Notes: a model not told the origin generated them from the sequence alone. A stretch of DNA of 64,000 nucleotides from Leptospira ainlahdjerensis (GCF_016919175.1 NZ_JAFFPU010000075.1:124001-188000), one strand, 5' to 3'. Shown: positions 1-11,724, counted from the first letter of the stretch. A program made the numbers and translations.

Positions 1-216
1 AAATTTATATCGGTTCCTAATCTCAAATCGCAACTTATGATTTGAATTCTTATTCCAAAAACCGTCGAAAAAAAGGACGCTGGAACAGTTTAGTAAAATG
101 AAGATGCGGGGCAAGAAAAAAGCAATTGGAAAGAAAGGATAAAAATACGGAGAAAGATTGACGAGAAAGGAAGTGTAATTCAATCTTTCCGGGATTTTTA
201 AAAGTAAGAACCGGTC

Positions 217-1374
217 ATGGACAAAGAAGAACTCACAAAAATTCTCAGAGAAAAATTTTCATCCTCTCCGGAAGAAGAACCGATCCGATTCTTCTCAGCT
301 CCCGGAAGAATCAATCTCATCGGAGAACACGTCGATTACGCCGGTGGAATCGTTCTTCCTGCGGCCATCGACGTTTCCATAAGAATCGCGATTCGAAAAA
401 ATCGAGGCTCCTTCTTTAGAATTTTTTCCGCAGAATCCGGAGAGAAGATTGAAGCGAAAATCATCGCTTACAATGCAAAGAATCCCTGGGTCAATTATGT
501 CTTCGGAGTCGTTCAAGAATTCAGAAAGCTTGGATTTGAGTCGGATCCATTCGATCTTGTTGTCTGGGGAAATATTCCGCAAGGTGCAGGGCTTTCTTCT
601 TCGGCTGCGTTTGAAGTCGCCACCGCTTTTGCGATTTCCGAAATTCATTCTTGGAAAATCAAAAAGGAAGAACTCGCTCTTTTGGGGCAAAGGGCTGAAA
701 ATCGATTCGTAGGTGTGAACTGCGGAATTATGGATCAGTTCATCATTTCTACTGGAAAAGAAGGCTTTTGTATCGCACTCGATACGGAAACTCTTAAATA
801 CGAATATCATGAAATGCATTTGGATGATTCCGAATTCTATCTTATAGACTCGAAAGTAAAACATTCCTTGAAAGACAGCGCTTATAACGAAAGAAGAACT
901 GAGGTTGAATCGGCGTTCGATAAGCTCAAAACAGGAAAACCCTCTCTCAAAAATCTCTATCAAGCTGAATTGGAAGACTTAGAAAACGAATCCTTCGGAC
1001 TGAATCCGATCGAGAAAAAAAGGGCAAAACACATAGTTACCGAAAGACTGAGAACCGAAAAGGTGATTCGAAATCTCAAAAACGGGAACGCCCAAATCGT
1101 TGGGGAAATTCTCTTTGAATGCCATGACTCTCTCTCTAAAGACTACGAAGTTTCGTGTGAAGAAACGGATTTTATAGTCGAACACTTAAGAAAAGAAGGA
1201 GTTCTCGGTGCAAGAATGATCGGCGGCGGTTTTGGAGGTTGTGTTTTGATACTGGACAAAAAAGGTAGAAGAGATAAGGTGTTTGCTATCTTAAAAACGC
1301 TCTATTGGAAAGAATTTAAGAACGAACCCCAGCTCTATACTTTCCGAATTTCAGACGGCGTCAAAGAATTCTAA
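217..1374 (+). CDS. galK: Galactokinase
   Basis: GHMP-family kinase that phosphorylates galactose to galactose-1-phosphate with ATP in the cytoplasm (first step of the Leloir pathway). At 385 residues it has the usual galactokinase length. Visible are the N-terminal galactose-binding signature GRINLIGEHVDYAGG (about residues 31-45), the phosphate-binding loop GAGLSSSAAFEVA (about 127-139), the catalytic-Asp region CGIMDQF (about 169-175) and the C-terminal GARMIGGGFGGC motif (about 332-343). The ATG start gives a complete N-terminus. STAS and uracil-DNA glycosylase genes follow on the same strand with short gaps, so co-transcription is possible, but no other galactose genes (galT, galE) are in the window. 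Confidence 0.95.
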   Translation: MDKEELTKILREKFSSSPEEEPIRFFSAPGRINLIGEHVDYAGGIVLPAAIDVSIRIAIRKNRGSFFRIFSAESGEKIEAKIIAYNAKNPWVNYVFGVVQEFRKLGFESDPFDLVVWGNIPQGAGLSSSAAFEVATAFAISEIHSWKIKKEELALLGQRAENRFVGVNCGIMDQFIISTGKEGFCIALDTETLKYEYHEMHLDDSEFYLIDSKVKHSLKDSAYNERRTEVESAFDKLKTGKPSLKNLYQAELEDLENESFGLNPIEKKRAKHIVTERLRTEKVIRNLKNGNAQIVGEILFECHDSLSKDYEVSCEETDFIVEHLRKEGVLGARMIGGGFGGCVLILDKKGRRDKVFAILKTLYWKEFKNEPQLYTFRISDGVKEF

Positions 1375-1409
1375 TGAAAGAATTTCAGTGAAACTGAGGG
1401 AGATACGAG

Positions 1410-1832
1410 ATGGGAGCAGATAATTCTCTTAACCTCGACGGCGGGGATGTGGATTTTTCAATCAACGAGTTGACCGTAAATCTTCAGAAAGAAGATATCC
1501 CGGAGAATTTTCCAAAGAATGCCGTCGCACTGAAAATCGGCGGGGAAATCAATCTTTATTCCGCTCACGCCCTCAAAGAAAAAATTTTCGATCTGATCGA
1601 CAAGGGTTTTATCTATATCTTTGTGAATATGGAAAATATCAGCTATATCGACTCTTCCGGTCTGGCTGTTTTTATGAGTACCCATGCAAAACTTATAAAA
1701 AACGGAAAGGGCGGAATCGCGATGTTTTCACCCTCATCCCAAGTGAATAAAATCTTAGAATTGACGAAGTTAAAATCTCTGATTCGAGTCACGGGCACTC
1801 TCAAAGACGCGATCGATGTCCTTATCGATTGA
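1410..1832 (+). CDS. STAS-domain anti-sigma factor antagonist
   Basis: A 140-residue single-domain STAS protein of the SpoIIAA/RsbV type. The core is LKIGGEINLYSAHALKEKI, followed by the phosphorylation segment YIDSSGLAVF (about residues 82-91), whose serines are the known target of anti-sigma kinases in this family. About 40 residues precede the STAS core. A good ribosome site (GAGGGAG) sits just before the ATG. It lies 35 nt after galK and 12 nt before the uracil-DNA glycosylase gene, so the three may form one transcript. A related STAS protein at 40237-40644 lies in a SpoIIE operon; no kinase partner for this copy is in the window. The partner-switching role is family knowledge; its specific partner is unknown. 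Confidence 0.9.
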   Translation: MGADNSLNLDGGDVDFSINELTVNLQKEDIPENFPKNAVALKIGGEINLYSAHALKEKIFDLIDKGFIYIFVNMENISYIDSSGLAVFMSTHAKLIKNGKGGIAMFSPSSQVNKILELTKLKSLIRVTGTLKDAIDVLID

Positions 1833-1844
1833 TGACCCCAAAGA

Positions 1845-2462
1845 ATGAACAAAAAGAAAAAAGAATATTCTAAATATCTAAATAACTTACTTAGCTGCAA
1901 AAAGTGTCCGAAAATGGAAGGAAAACCAATACACGGCTGTGTTCCTTCCACTAAAATCATAAGCATCGGCCAGGCGCCGGGTATTCATGAAGAAAGATTC
2001 GGAAGACCTTTTTCCTACACCGCCGGAAAAACTCTCTTTGGTTGGTTTCGAAAAATCGGAATCGAAGAGGAAGTCTTTCGAAAAAAAGTGAATATGTCAG
2101 CTGTTTGCCGTTGTTTTCCGGGTAAGGCTAAAAGTGGAGATCGAAAACCGAGCCCGGAAGAAGTTCTCAACTGCTCTGAGTTTTTGGAATTCGAAGTCCG
2201 TTTTCACAAACCTCAGCTGATCATTCCTATTGGGAAACTTGCGATCGACCAGTTGTTCAAGAACCGAAGTTATAAGCTGGAAGACGTGATTGGGGGGCGT
2301 TTTTCGCGGGAACTCTACGGCATACGGGTGGATTGGGTGCCGCTGCCGCACCCCTCTGGACTCAATGTTTGGAATCACACAGAGATAGGAAAGAAATTAA
2401 TTCAAAAAGCGCTAAATCTTCTAAGAGAGCACCCCGTCATTAAGCAGGAATTTGATTTGTAA
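1845..2462 (+). CDS. Uracil-DNA glycosylase family protein (Fe-S type)
   Basis: Base-excision repair enzyme of the uracil-DNA glycosylase superfamily, expected to remove uracil from DNA. The 205-residue protein carries motif A as GQAPGIHEERFGRPF followed by TAGKTLFGW, and the C-terminal motif PHPSGLNVW. Paired cysteines CKKC near the N-terminus and CRC...C in the middle fit the 4Fe-4S cluster of family 4/5-type enzymes; assignment to family 4 rather than 5 is not certain. It starts 12 nt after the STAS gene, so it is likely translated from the same mRNA. A CGCGGGAACTCC copy of the dispersed motif follows the stop codon at 2472. Confidence 0.85.
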   Translation: MNKKKKEYSKYLNNLLSCKKCPKMEGKPIHGCVPSTKIISIGQAPGIHEERFGRPFSYTAGKTLFGWFRKIGIEEEVFRKKVNMSAVCRCFPGKAKSGDRKPSPEEVLNCSEFLEFEVRFHKPQLIIPIGKLAIDQLFKNRSYKLEDVIGGRFSRELYGIRVDWVPLPHPSGLNVWNHTEIGKKLIQKALNLLREHPVIKQEFDL

Positions 2463-2471
2463 AGTCAAGTC

Positions 2472-2483
2472 CGCGGGAACTCC
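2472..2483 (+). repeat. Dispersed motif copy (CGCGGGAACTCC)
   Basis: Near-exact copy of the dispersed TGCGGGAACTCC motif, 10 nt after the stop of the glycosylase gene and in the same orientation as that gene. It is the only plus-oriented copy I found in the first 8.5 kb. Confidence 0.7.
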
Positions 2484-2698
2484 TCGATTTCGATCGAAAA
2501 AGATCCCAAAAATCAAGATAAATCTCAAATTTCAGAATGAAACGTTTTCAAAAAGAAAAAATTTTAAGACGAAGAGGTATTCTTATTGAGAGAGTAATTT
2601 CTTTCGCTTTGAAAAAAGCGTCATCGCAAAGTAAAAAAATCGAAGGTTCTCCTTTGATCTTTGATTTTCAAATAATGTTTTTAAGATTATATAAAGAT

Positions 2699-3223
2699 CT
2701 ATTGAATTACTTTCGATGAGAATTCATTTACTAACTGAGCCATTCTTTGCGAATATTCTTCTTTAAAATCGATCATCCAAATTAAGACAAGCTTTTGATT
2801 GGTTCTCAAATGAGGATGAGTCTGGAAAATTAAATTTCCTTTTTCATGCAAGAGCTCCCACTTCAAAAAAAGGTGATATAAATAACAATTTGAGATTCCA
2901 TGAGATCGAGAAAGAATCGTCAATTCTTCCCAAAAAATAGGGGAGATTCTCACATTAAACTTTATCAGGTCATTTCCTTTTTCCTGATAAAGAGCTGTCG
3001 CTGTTTTCTTATGAATTCTCTTAATCTTAAGAATTCGATTCCTATATTTTCTTAAGAGATATTCTAAATTCCTACCGATTCCTTTTCTGCTCTTAAGAGG
3101 AAGCCCGTTGTAAAGGGATTTCGGAACTAAGAATGAACAGGTAATTTTTGTTTTATCGAAATTAGAAGATAGTATTTCATTTTTATTTTTCCTCATACCC
3201 GAAACGGTTCCAAGGAATTGCAT
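2699..3223 (-). CDS. DUF1564 family protein
   Basis: A 174-residue protein resembling the Leptospira-restricted DUF1564 family. Features that match are the N-terminal segment TCSFLVPKSLYNGLP, a short basic region (LRKYRNRILKIKRIHKK, about residues 58-74) and the C-terminal SHGISNCYLYHLFLKWELL. The family is found in many paralogous copies in Leptospira genomes and has no established function; its basic, compact make-up could suit nucleic-acid binding, but that is a guess. An alternative start nine codons downstream (ATG at 3196) cannot be excluded. It is an isolated minus-strand gene between the glycosylase and the TIGR01777 oxidoreductase. Confidence 0.75.
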   Translation of the reverse strand: MQFLGTVSGMRKNKNEILSSNFDKTKITCSFLVPKSLYNGLPLKSRKGIGRNLEYLLRKYRNRILKIKRIHKKTATALYQEKGNDLIKFNVRISPIFWEELTILSRSHGISNCYLYHLFLKWELLHEKGNLIFQTHPHLRTNQKLVLIWMIDFKEEYSQRMAQLVNEFSSKVIQ

Positions 3224-3300
3224 TTTGAGTAGGATTTTGGAAAAAAAATAATCTTCTCATAAGTTTTTTGAAATATTTGAGTTTCGCCTCAATATCTCTT

Positions 3301-4212
3301 TTATCTAAGGAGTTCCCGCAAGGCGACTTCTATTGTAGGATACGAAAATGAAAACCCTGCTTTTAAGAGTCTTTCCGGAATTACATTTTGACCTTTTAGG
3401 ACCACATCGGCGCCTTCTCCAAATAATCCATATAGGGCAGATGCGGGAACTCTAAAAAAAGCAGGTCGATTCAAAGTTTTTCCAAGAGTTTCCGAGAAGA
3501 TACGATTGCTAACCGGATTCGGAGCAACCAGATTAAATGCGCCGGAAAGATTTGGATCCCGAATAATATATAAGATAGAACTTATCAAATCCTTCAGATG
3601 AATCCAGCTTAAAATTTGTTCCCCGAATCCGATCGGCCCCCCTATCCCAAATCTAAACGGTGGAAGCATACTTTTTAAAGCTCCACCTTGAAGGCTTAAA
3701 ACAACTCCTGTTCTCATCTTCACCCGACGAATCCCCATCGTAGAGATCTCATCCGAAGCATCCTCCCAGTCCTTACAAAGATTGGCTAAATAATCGATTC
3801 CAACAGAAGAAGATTCAGAAAAGACAGGAGATTCTCTTTCATAAGAACCATAATAACCAATTGCAGATCCTTGTAAGAAGAATTTTAAAGGAGTTCCCGC
3901 AATTTTCGAAATCGATTGAACTAATTCTTTCGTGTAACTAACCCGGGAATCTCGAATTTCATTCTTAACTTTTTGACTCCATCTAACTCCTGCGATAGGA
4001 GCTCCTGCCAAGTTTATCATTCCATCCAAACCTTCTAGGTCTTTTATCCTCGGAGATGCGCCTCTTAGAATTTCTAAATTTAGTCTCCCTAGAAAGGAAG
4101 TCGGAACATTTGAGGAGCGAGTGAAAATTCGAACGTGAAATCCTTGCTCTAACAAACGGAGCGTAAGATTTTTACCGATTAAGCCAGTCCCACCCGAAAT
4201 CCCAATTTTCAT
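3301..4212 (-). CDS. TIGR01777 family epimerase-like oxidoreductase (SDR39U1 type)
   Basis: Atypical short-chain dehydrogenase of the TIGR01777 / SulA-like epimerase group, 303 residues as expected. The N-terminal Rossmann motif is [13 protein letters not shown] (residues 3-15), followed by the family signatures [17 protein letters not shown] and [15 protein letters not shown], a GYYG segment (about 119-122) and a C-terminal DUF1731-like tail ([33 protein letters not shown]). The substrate is unknown in this family. Two copies of the dispersed 12-bp motif lie inside the reading frame: one encodes AGTP near residues 105-108, the other LREL at the extreme C-terminus. The reading frame is intact. 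Confidence 0.88.
   Translation of the reverse strand: MKIGISGGTGLIGKNLTLRLLEQGFHVRIFTRSSNVPTSFLGRLNLEILRGASPRIKDLEGLDGMINLAGAPIAGVRWSQKVKNEIRDSRVSYTKELVQSISKIAGTPLKFFLQGSAIGYYGSYERESPVFSESSSVGIDYLANLCKDWEDASDEISTMGIRRVKMRTGVVLSLQGGALKSMLPPFRFGIGGPIGFGEQILSWIHLKDLISSILYIIRDPNLSGAFNLVAPNPVSNRIFSETLGKTLNRPAFFRVPASALYGLFGEGADVVLKGQNVIPERLLKAGFSFSYPTIEVALRELLR
3309..3320 (-). repeat. Dispersed motif copy inside TIGR01777 gene (C-terminus)
   Basis: GGAGTTCCCGCA on the plus strand, that is TGCGGGAACTCC in the direction of the host gene. It is translated as part of the last residues (ALRELLR). Confidence 0.75.
3890..3901 (-). repeat. Dispersed motif copy inside TIGR01777 gene (middle)
   Basis: Exact GGAGTTCCCGCA on the plus strand, sense-oriented TGCGGGAACTCC within the gene, translated as AGTP between the conserved SISKI and GSAIGYYG segments. 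Confidence 0.75.
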
Positions 4213-4283
4213 ATTCTTACCTTTTGAATAAACCTATCAAAAATGTCTTTCTTAGTCCCGCGAATCCTGATTGCTATTAGAAG

Positions 4284-4295
4284 GGAGTTCCCGCA
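4284..4295 (-). repeat. Dispersed motif copy upstream of 4306 gene
   Basis: Exact GGAGTTCCCGCA, directly upstream of the GTG start of the hypothetical gene at 4306 and in the divergent gap to the oxidoreductase gene. Confidence 0.75.
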
Positions 4296-4305
4296 ACTAT
4301 GATTC

Positions 4306-4932
4306 GTGGTTCAACAAAAAAGTATCATCATTCTCCTAACTCTAATATTCCCGATTTCTATCGTTGCTGGGAATATTCTTCTTTTCAATTCAACCAACAA
4401 TAAGATCGAAATTTTTGAATCAAAACCACCTTTCCTCGCTTTTGATTTCACGAATTCCTACCTCAAAAGGAATAATTCTAGAATTCTCAATCTCTTAGAC
4501 AAGAATCCCGAAACGACTTGGACAAAAGTTCGCGATTCTTCTCGAAAAGAGGATTTTCAACTGGAGTTGCGACAAACTCACCATTTAAATCAAGGTAAAC
4601 CGAAGATTTCGAATTGGAAGTCCCTCCAAATAATCGCCTGCCCTGAAACCAAAGGGATTCTAAAGATAGATTTGGTGTTGAGAGAATCAATCGATATGGA
4701 TAAAGAATTAAGATTGCCAAAAGATGAAATCAAAGGGGAGAAAATTTTGAAATTTTCAGAATCAAAGCATTTCGAAATTCCTCTAGAGCCTTACTTCCAA
4801 CCTGAAGAAAGTAGGGAGTTCCCGCAAAAAATGTTCATCTGGACAGTTTTTGGTACCTGGGTAGATAACCAAAACGATCATTCGAAAGACAGAACACTCT
4901 GTTTAGAAGATATTTGGTTGAGCGAGAACTAA
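4306..4932 (+). CDS. Hypothetical exported or membrane-anchored protein, discoidin-like
   Basis: I do not recognise a family with confidence. The 208-residue product starts at GTG and opens with a hydrophobic segment ([20 protein letters not shown], about residues 5-24) that could be a signal anchor. The following part ([26 protein letters not shown] then a hydrophobic/polar beta pattern) resembles the start of NADase-type or discoidin-like carbohydrate-binding domains, where a ...LLD.NP.T.W block is common. A copy of the dispersed motif lies inside the frame at 4815, translated as REFPQ. It sits alone on the plus strand among minus-strand genes. The start is uncertain because no clear ribosome site precedes the GTG. 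Confidence 0.6.
   Translation: MVQQKSIIILLTLIFPISIVAGNILLFNSTNNKIEIFESKPPFLAFDFTNSYLKRNNSRILNLLDKNPETTWTKVRDSSRKEDFQLELRQTHHLNQGKPKISNWKSLQIIACPETKGILKIDLVLRESIDMDKELRLPKDEIKGEKILKFSESKHFEIPLEPYFQPEESREFPQKMFIWTVFGTWVDNQNDHSKDRTLCLEDIWLSEN
4815..4826 (-). repeat. Dispersed motif copy inside hypothetical gene
   Basis: GGAGTTCCCGCA read as sense DNA in the gene at 4306-4932 (encoding REFPQ), so here the motif is antisense relative to its orientation in other host genes. Confidence 0.75.
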
Positions 4933-4950
4933 ATCCCCTCGAAAAATGAA

Positions 4951-4962
4951 GGAGTTCCCGCA
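4951..4962 (-). repeat. Dispersed motif copy downstream of tRNA-His
   Basis: Exact GGAGTTCCCGCA seven bases beyond the 3' end of the minus-strand tRNA-His gene; in the direction of tRNA transcription it reads TGCGGGAACTCC. Confidence 0.75.
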
Positions 4963-4968
4963 AAAGAC

Positions 4969-5045
<77 letters not shown>

Positions 5046-5062
5046 ATCTCTTGTTTGTCCTT

Positions 5063-5143
<81 letters not shown>

Positions 5144-5153
5144 GAGGATTGGA

Positions 5154-5231
<78 letters not shown>

Positions 5232-5263
5232 CCGACTCCATGTTTTTAAAAACACCCTCAGTG

Positions 5264-5971
5264 TCAAGAAGACTCTTCAACTTTTTCAATATGTCTCAAG
5301 ATCTCAGGATGTGTCGGAGCTTTCCGAAGAGCCTTCTGAAGAGCCTTGATCGCTTCTTCTTTTTTACCCGCTTTCAAGAGAAAAATTCCGAACGAATCCA
5401 AATACGCAGGATTTTCAGGCTCCTCTTTGAGGATAGATTTCAAACAATCCGTGGCCAATTTCCATTCTTCTGGATTCGGTTCTCGGTTATTCAAGAGAAG
5501 ATAACCGAGAGAATTTAAAGAATTCTTATACTCCGGACGAAGTCTCAAAATTCTCTTATGAGTTTCGATCGCTTCACCGATTTTACCAGACTTCTCGAGA
5601 GCGTACGCTTTCATAGAAAGAATTCGGATATCGTCGACTTGAAGTTTGAGCCGTTCCTCGCATTTTTCTAGAGCCTTCTTAAAATCTTTGCTCTGAATCA
5701 AGGAATAGATCATCATCAAGATAGAATTTTCTCTTTCTCCGAATCTCGGAAATTTCTCCAAGAGCTCTTCCAAAATTGAAATACATTTCTTAAAGTTATC
5801 GGTTCTCGCACAACAAATTGCAAAATTGTAATATAGTTCAGGATCGTCATTTCCGGAAGAAATTTCCCGATCAATCAAAGTGAGTGCAAAAAGAAAATTC
5901 TCCTTATTGATTTCTTGGAGAATTCTTTTCTTCGCGGAAGCGGCTTTCTTTTTGTTCTCTTTCTCAGACAT
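5264..5971 (-). CDS. Tetratricopeptide-repeat protein
   Basis: A 235-residue, mainly helical protein with at least four TPR-like units, for example [20 protein letters not shown] (about residues 42-61), [37 protein letters not shown] and the clear C-terminal unit [20 protein letters not shown]. The N-terminus is Lys-rich ([16 protein letters not shown]) and there is no signal peptide, so a cytoplasmic scaffold or binding role is likely. Its start overlaps the end of surE by 8 nt, making it the last protein gene of the sppA - Yip1-like - surE - TPR operon, just ahead of the tRNA cluster. Partners are unknown. Confidence 0.85.
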   Translation of the reverse strand: MSEKENKKKAASAKKRILQEINKENFLFALTLIDREISSGNDDPELYYNFAICCARTDNFKKCISILEELLEKFPRFGERENSILMMIYSLIQSKDFKKALEKCEERLKLQVDDIRILSMKAYALEKSGKIGEAIETHKRILRLRPEYKNSLNSLGYLLLNNREPNPEEWKLATDCLKSILKEEPENPAYLDSFGIFLLKAGKKEEAIKALQKALRKAPTHPEILRHIEKVEESS

Positions 5972-6713
5972 TCTTACTCACGGATTCAGAGAGTTCTTTT
6001 AAAAGAGAAGAATCCGTTTGATCCAGAGATAAAGGAGTCAGGGAAATCATTCCGGAGAAGAATGCGGAGAAGTCGGTTCCTTCCTCTTCGGAGTGCCCCA
6101 ACTCGGAACCTCCTAAATAGAAGTCCGCGATTCCACCGATAATGTTTTTTTTGGAATAAGTGTCTTCGTAGGTTCTTCTTCCCAGCTTTGTGATCCGAAG
6201 ATTCTCCAGAGAAGAAACGAAGTCGGGAGGAATATTGATATTGTAAACCGTTCCCGTTTTCAAAACGGAAGAATAACTGTTTATGAATCCTAAAACAAAT
6301 TCAGCTTCTTGAATATAATCGTAATCACGATTTATATTTCCCGAGCTAACAGCAAGGGAAAGACGATTGTGAATCGCGCCGTGTCTCGCGGCGCCGACCG
6401 TCCCGGAATAATGAACGTCGTGCCCCATGTTTACACCGCGATTGATTCCGGATAAAACGAGATCGATTTTGGGAAAGATTTCTCCATGCAAACCGATGTT
6501 CACACAATCGGCAGGATAACCGTCTACGATATAATGATTATCGTTGATCTTCTCCACTCTCATCGAATCATAAATCGACAAAGCCATCGAAGTGGCGGAT
6601 CTTTCACGAAGAGGAGCGATTAAGAATGTATTGTGTTCTTTTTGAAGAACTTTTTCGAGAGCCTTAATTCCCGACGACGCGATCCCGTCGTCATTCGTAA
6701 TCAGTATATTCAT
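5964..6713 (-). CDS. surE: 5'/3'-nucleotidase SurE
   Basis: Metal-dependent nucleoside-monophosphate phosphatase of the SurE family, 249 residues. The N-terminal motif [15 protein letters not shown] holds the Asp pair that binds the metal (residues 8-9); [14 protein letters not shown], the [13 protein letters not shown] segment and [27 protein letters not shown] (about residues 86-112) are the other signature blocks. It probably acts in nucleotide salvage or stress survival in the cytoplasm, as in other bacteria. The ATG overlaps the stop of the upstream Yip1-like gene by 4 nt (ATGA), and its end overlaps the TPR gene, so it is inside a translationally coupled operon. Confidence 0.95.
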   Translation of the reverse strand: MNILITNDDGIASSGIKALEKVLQKEHNTFLIAPLRERSATSMALSIYDSMRVEKINDNHYIVDGYPADCVNIGLHGEIFPKIDLVLSGINRGVNMGHDVHYSGTVGAARHGAIHNRLSLAVSSGNINRDYDYIQEAEFVLGFINSYSSVLKTGTVYNINIPPDFVSSLENLRITKLGRRTYEDTYSKKNIIGGIADFYLGGSELGHSEEEGTDFSAFFSGMISLTPLSLDQTDSSLLKELSESVSKNV

Positions 6714-7309
6714 AAAATCAAATGTAGAATGGATCCGGAAATATAGAAATAAAACACAAAAGGAAAAATTCCAGAGATCAAAATCGAAGTCAGGGAAAAA
6801 CGAAACGCATCGGAAGTTTTCAGATCATAGATAAACTGAATTCCTCTGGAAACGATTACGACGTAATAAACGATTAAAAAGAGAAGAATGAGAAAATATC
6901 CGACTCCTCCCGTCAAACCCGTTTCACGAAGAAGAATCGCCAAAGGAGTAAAGAATACGAAGATCGCCATTCCGAAACGACAGAGATTATGAGAAAAACG
7001 AACGTTACCCGTCCTTTCTTTTTTCTGAGCATGAAAATCAATCACCGCTCCGAGAATCAGAGGGAGCGAGGAGATCATGGAAAGATTTGCCAAAAATGCA
7101 AAAGCAATCATTCCCATAGAACCGCTCGTATAAGGCGGAGAAAGATACGTCGCGCCCACGGAAATGCTAAGAGCGCTCGGAATCAAAACAATCCAGGAAA
7201 AGAAATTCAAATTCTTTTCCGAAAGATTGGAAAGAGCCGCTTCCAAACGAATCGGTTCGTAGAGAACCGATTCCAAAACTTCAATGATAGAATTGAGTAA
7301 ATCTTTCAA
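6710..7309 (-). CDS. Yip1-like integral membrane protein
   Basis: A 199-residue membrane protein with about five predicted helices (for example [60 protein letters not shown], and a C-terminal [17 protein letters not shown]). The arrangement of an N-terminal amphipathic region followed by four to five helices matches the Yip1 domain family. Function in bacteria is not established. It lies between sppA (6 nt gap) and surE (4 nt overlap), so it is co-expressed with a membrane protease and a nucleotidase. Confidence 0.75.
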   Translation of the reverse strand: MKDLLNSIIEVLESVLYEPIRLEAALSNLSEKNLNFFSWIVLIPSALSISVGATYLSPPYTSGSMGMIAFAFLANLSMISSLPLILGAVIDFHAQKKERTGNVRFSHNLCRFGMAIFVFFTPLAILLRETGLTGGVGYFLILLFLIVYYVVIVSRGIQFIYDLKTSDAFRFSLTSILISGIFPFVFYFYISGSILHLIL

Positions 7310-7315
7310 GGATTC

Positions 7316-8374
<1,059 letters not shown>

Positions 8375-8536
8375 ATTCCCTGAGGAGGCAGAAGTAGAAT
8401 CCCGGGAAGTCCCGTTTTCAAAAGAAAACTCCGATTCGTTTTTAGCTTTTCTCTCTTATGAATGAGACATAATTCTTTGAGATTTCGAGAGCTCCACTTG
8501 GTTCCGACAGGATTCTCCAGAATCCGTTTTTTTTGG

Positions 8537-8548
8537 GGAGTTCCCGCA
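8537..8548 (-). repeat. Dispersed motif copy in the sppA-RND divergent gap
   Basis: Exact GGAGTTCCCGCA within the spacer between the divergent sppA and RND pump genes, 60 nt ahead of the pump start. Confidence 0.75.
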
Positions 8549-8584
8549 ATTTCAAGTTTGACTGTAAAACGAACACCTCGGAAA

Positions 8585-8598
8585 ACTGACCAGTCAGT
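8585..8598. promoter_or_regulatory. Candidate TetR operator ahead of the RND pump
   Basis: ACTGAC-CA-GTCAGT is an inverted repeat with 6-bp arms, 8 nt before the ATG of the RND pump. A TetR gene directly follows the pump, and TetR regulators of efflux pumps commonly bind such TGAC...GTCA sites. Its position over the region where a ribosome site would be suggests repression at or just after transcription start. Binding is inferred, not shown. Confidence 0.5.
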
Positions 8599-8606
8599 CA
8601 GAACCT

Positions 8607-11600
8607 ATGAAATCAATCATTGAATCCTTTATCAAAAACCGCCTTTTTATGTATCTCGGAATGGTCTTCATTGTCCTCTCCGGAGTCGTTTCTCTCTTAG
8701 GCCTTCGCCGAGACGCATTCCCCAACGTGGACATGAAACAGATGGTCATTTCTACAAAGTTTCCGGGAGCATCCCCCGCAGACGTCGAACTTCGGGTTAC
8801 CTATCCGATTGAACAACGACTCAAGGAAATCGACGGGATCGACGAAATCCGTTCCTTTTCCAGAAACTCCGTCTCGGACATCGACGTCAGAGTTAGTTTG
8901 GAAGAAAAAGATCCGGAAAAAGTTCTCAATGAAATACGACGTGCAGTGGATAACGCAATGTCGGAATTCCCTCCTCAAGTAACGGAAAAGCCGAAGATGA
9001 CTGAAAGAAAATCGGGTTCTTTTCCGATTATTGAATTTTCGATTTCCGGAGGAAAAGACGAAATCGAACTTCATACGACCGCAGAATTTATAGAACTCGA
9101 ATTGGAAAAAATTCCCGGAGTAGCGAGAGTCGACGTTTTTGGAAAAAGAGACAGAGAATGGCAAATATTAGTAAATGCAAATAAGCTAAAGCAGTATTCA
9201 TTAGATTTATCCGATATAGTCAATACAGTAAGAAACAGAAACATCAATCTTCCGGCAGGATCCGTGGATTCTGAAGATTCTTTCGACCTTAGAATCGATG
9301 GAGAATTTAAAAATCCTTCCGAAATCGGGAGAATCCCCACTAGAACCAATGAAATTTTTTCCGCAGTAAAGTTAGGCGATCTCGCAAGAATCGAAGATAC
9401 TTTTGAGTATCCCCGCTTCTTAGCAATCTCAAACGGAAAACAAGGACTCGTTCTTTCAGTAATCAAAAAAGAAAGAGCAGATGCAATCGAAGTCGCCGAT
9501 ACCGTTCACAAAAGATTAGAGACTCTTTCGGCTTCTTATCCTTCCGGGATGAAAACGTTTATATTAAACGACGAAGCCAAAAGAACCAAAAACCGACTGA
9601 GCGTCGTTTCGTCTAACGCTCTTATCGGATTCATCATCGTCTTCGGTATTCTTTTCCTATTCTTAGATTTTAGAACCGCTACCCTTACTTCTCTCTCGCT
9701 TCCGCTTTCGATGTTGATGACATTCTCGGTTCTTCCCTTTTTCGACGTTTCGTTTAACATGATTTCGATGATGGGCTTGATCATTTCTCTCGGAATGCTC
9801 GTGGATAATTCCATCGTAATTTCGGAAAATATCTACACCTACCTGGATCAGAAGAACGATTCTCATACAGCCTCCATTCGTGGAACCGTCGAAATGATCG
9901 TTCCTATCTTCGGATCCTATCTTACCACGGTAACGGCCTTTCTTCCTATGCTCTTTATGACCGGAATCATGGGTAAATTTATCTGGGAAATTCCGTTAGT
10001 CGTCATCGTAGCTCTTACCGCAAGCCTCATCGAATCTTTCCTCTTTTTACCGGCTCGAATTGCGGCCTACGCCAAAACGCCCGAACAACTCAAAGTGAAA
10101 AGTAGATTTCGTCAAAAGATGGATTCTTTTTTTATTTCTCTCGAAAGTTCCTTCTCGAGACTCGTTTCGTTTAACATCAAACACAAAAAGGCTTCGTTTG
10201 CAGTGATCATTCTTCTTGTATTTGGATCCTGCGGAGCCATGTCTCAAATGGACTTCATCCTTTTTCCGAAGGAAGACATAGAGATCATCATGATCAAAGC
10301 GGAATTTCCTCCAACTTCCAGAATCTTTCAGACGCGGGAGAAGATGAAATATATGGAAGGGATCGTTCAGAAAATTCCAAAAGACGAATTGGTAAGTTAT
10401 TCGACAAAGATCGGAGTTCAACAAACGGATCCGGACGATCCCCTCTCTCGATTCGGAGAGAATTTAGCGGTGATTCTTATCTATCTCACGCCGGAAGTAA
10501 AAAGAGAACGAAAGGCTTCCGAAATTCTTCGCTCCATCGAACCGGAACTTCGTAAAACTCCCGGTATCACCGATCTTTACTTGGAAGAATTCGGAAACGC
10601 TCCTCCGATCGGAGCCCCGATTACGATATCGATCCAAGGAAGAGATTACGAAACTCTAAAGAAGATTTCCAACGAACTTCAGACATTCTTAAAATCAATT
10701 CCGGGAGTCTTTTCGGTTCGAGACGATTATCGATTCGGCCGCAAACAAATGTACATCCAATTGGACGAAGGCTTGGAAAGTTTTACGGGAGTTTCCACTC
10801 TTGCGGCAGCAAACGGACTTCGCGCGGCTTACGACGGAGAAAGAGCCGGTTCGATTCGGAAAGGAAGAACCAAAATTTATCTGAGAGTCGTTTACGATCG
10901 TGACTTTCGAAAAAATCCGAACGAGATCAAATCGATCCCGCTCCGCAACAAAGCCGGAAACATAACCCATCTCGCGAAAATCTCGCGTATGGATTTGATA
11001 GAATCTCCTGAACTCCTCGCTCACAAAGACTTCGAAAGAGCCATCACGGTCAACGGCGACGTGAAGATAGATCAAATCACGGCTCACGACGCGAATCAAA
11101 AGGTCGCGGACGAATTCAAACCTTTGATCGAAAGACAATATCCCGGCATTTCCATATCCTTCGGTGGAGAAGAAAAAGACACACAGAGATCGATGGCTTC
11201 CCTGGGAAAAGCGGGAATCATCGCGATCTTCGGAATTTTCGGGATTCTCGCACTTACGATCCGAAGTTTTTGGAAACCGATCCTAATCTTAAGTACGATT
11301 CCATTAGGAATCATAGGAATCGTAATCGGATTTCCTCTTTCCGGAAAATCGATCAGCTTCCTCGCGATGATCGGAATCATCGGATTAGCGGGAGTTCTTG
11401 TAAACGCGTCGATCGTCCTTGTAGACTGTATCGATTCGATTCAAAAGGGATCGAAAGCGAGCATGGACGAAATCCTTATCGAAGCGAGTCAAAGAAGATT
11501 CAGACCGATTCTTCTCACAACTCTTACCACAGTCGCGGGTCTTCTCCCGACCGCTTACAGCCTCGGCGGTTCCGATCCCGTATTGATTCCGATGACCTTG

Positions 11601-11720
11601 GCCTTGGGTTGGGGATTGGGCTTTGGAACGTTAGGAAGTCTTCTCTATGTTCCTGTGACACTTTCGGTATTTCACGAACTCGGTTCTAAATTCTCAAAGA
11701 AAAACGGTAAGAAGAAGTAA
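8607..11720 (+). CDS. Efflux RND transporter permease subunit
   Basis: Proton-driven inner-membrane pump of the resistance-nodulation-division family, 1037 residues, the full length of AcrB/HAE1-type permeases. The first membrane helix is near residues 13-32, followed by porter-domain motifs ([27 protein letters not shown] split over residues 51-77) and the helix 4 proton-relay segment [16 protein letters not shown] (about residues 395-410). In AcrB the matching segment has two adjacent aspartates; here it is D-N, as in many other RND pumps. A second porter domain and C-terminal helices ([17 protein letters not shown]) complete it. No membrane-fusion or outer-membrane partner is adjacent, so those must be encoded elsewhere. 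Followed 4 nt later by a TetR gene. Confidence 0.92.
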   Translation: MKSIIESFIKNRLFMYLGMVFIVLSGVVSLLGLRRDAFPNVDMKQMVISTKFPGASPADVELRVTYPIEQRLKEIDGIDEIRSFSRNSVSDIDVRVSLEEKDPEKVLNEIRRAVDNAMSEFPPQVTEKPKMTERKSGSFPIIEFSISGGKDEIELHTTAEFIELELEKIPGVARVDVFGKRDREWQILVNANKLKQYSLDLSDIVNTVRNRNINLPAGSVDSEDSFDLRIDGEFKNPSEIGRIPTRTNEIFSAVKLGDLARIEDTFEYPRFLAISNGKQGLVLSVIKKERADAIEVADTVHKRLETLSASYPSGMKTFILNDEAKRTKNRLSVVSSNALIGFIIVFGILFLFLDFRTATLTSLSLPLSMLMTFSVLPFFDVSFNMISMMGLIISLGMLVDNSIVISENIYTYLDQKNDSHTASIRGTVEMIVPIFGSYLTTVTAFLPMLFMTGIMGKFIWEIPLVVIVALTASLIESFLFLPARIAAYAKTPEQLKVKSRFRQKMDSFFISLESSFSRLVSFNIKHKKASFAVIILLVFGSCGAMSQMDFILFPKEDIEIIMIKAEFPPTSRIFQTREKMKYMEGIVQKIPKDELVSYSTKIGVQQTDPDDPLSRFGENLAVILIYLTPEVKRERKASEILRSIEPELRKTPGITDLYLEEFGNAPPIGAPITISIQGRDYETLKKISNELQTFLKSIPGVFSVRDDYRFGRKQMYIQLDEGLESFTGVSTLAAANGLRAAYDGERAGSIRKGRTKIYLRVVYDRDFRKNPNEIKSIPLRNKAGNITHLAKISRMDLIESPELLAHKDFERAITVNGDVKIDQITAHDANQKVADEFKPLIERQYPGISISFGGEEKDTQRSMASLGKAGIIAIFGIFGILALTIRSFWKPILILSTIPLGIIGIVIGFPLSGKSISFLAMIGIIGLAGVLVNASIVLVDCIDSIQKGSKASMDEILIEASQRRFRPILLTTLTTVAGLLPTAYSLGGSDPVLIPMTLALGWGLGFGTLGSLLYVPVTLSVFHELGSKFSKKNGKKK

Positions 11721-11724
11721 AACC

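Noticed and set aside
2537..2719. A 60-codon plus-strand frame after the glycosylase gene
   Set aside because: No ribosome site, low-complexity basic product, overlaps the 3' end of the DUF1564 gene.
8585..8598. SOS (LexA) box
   Set aside because: The sequence has TGAC...GTCA arms, unlike the TTTGN5CAAA form I recall for Leptospira LexA.
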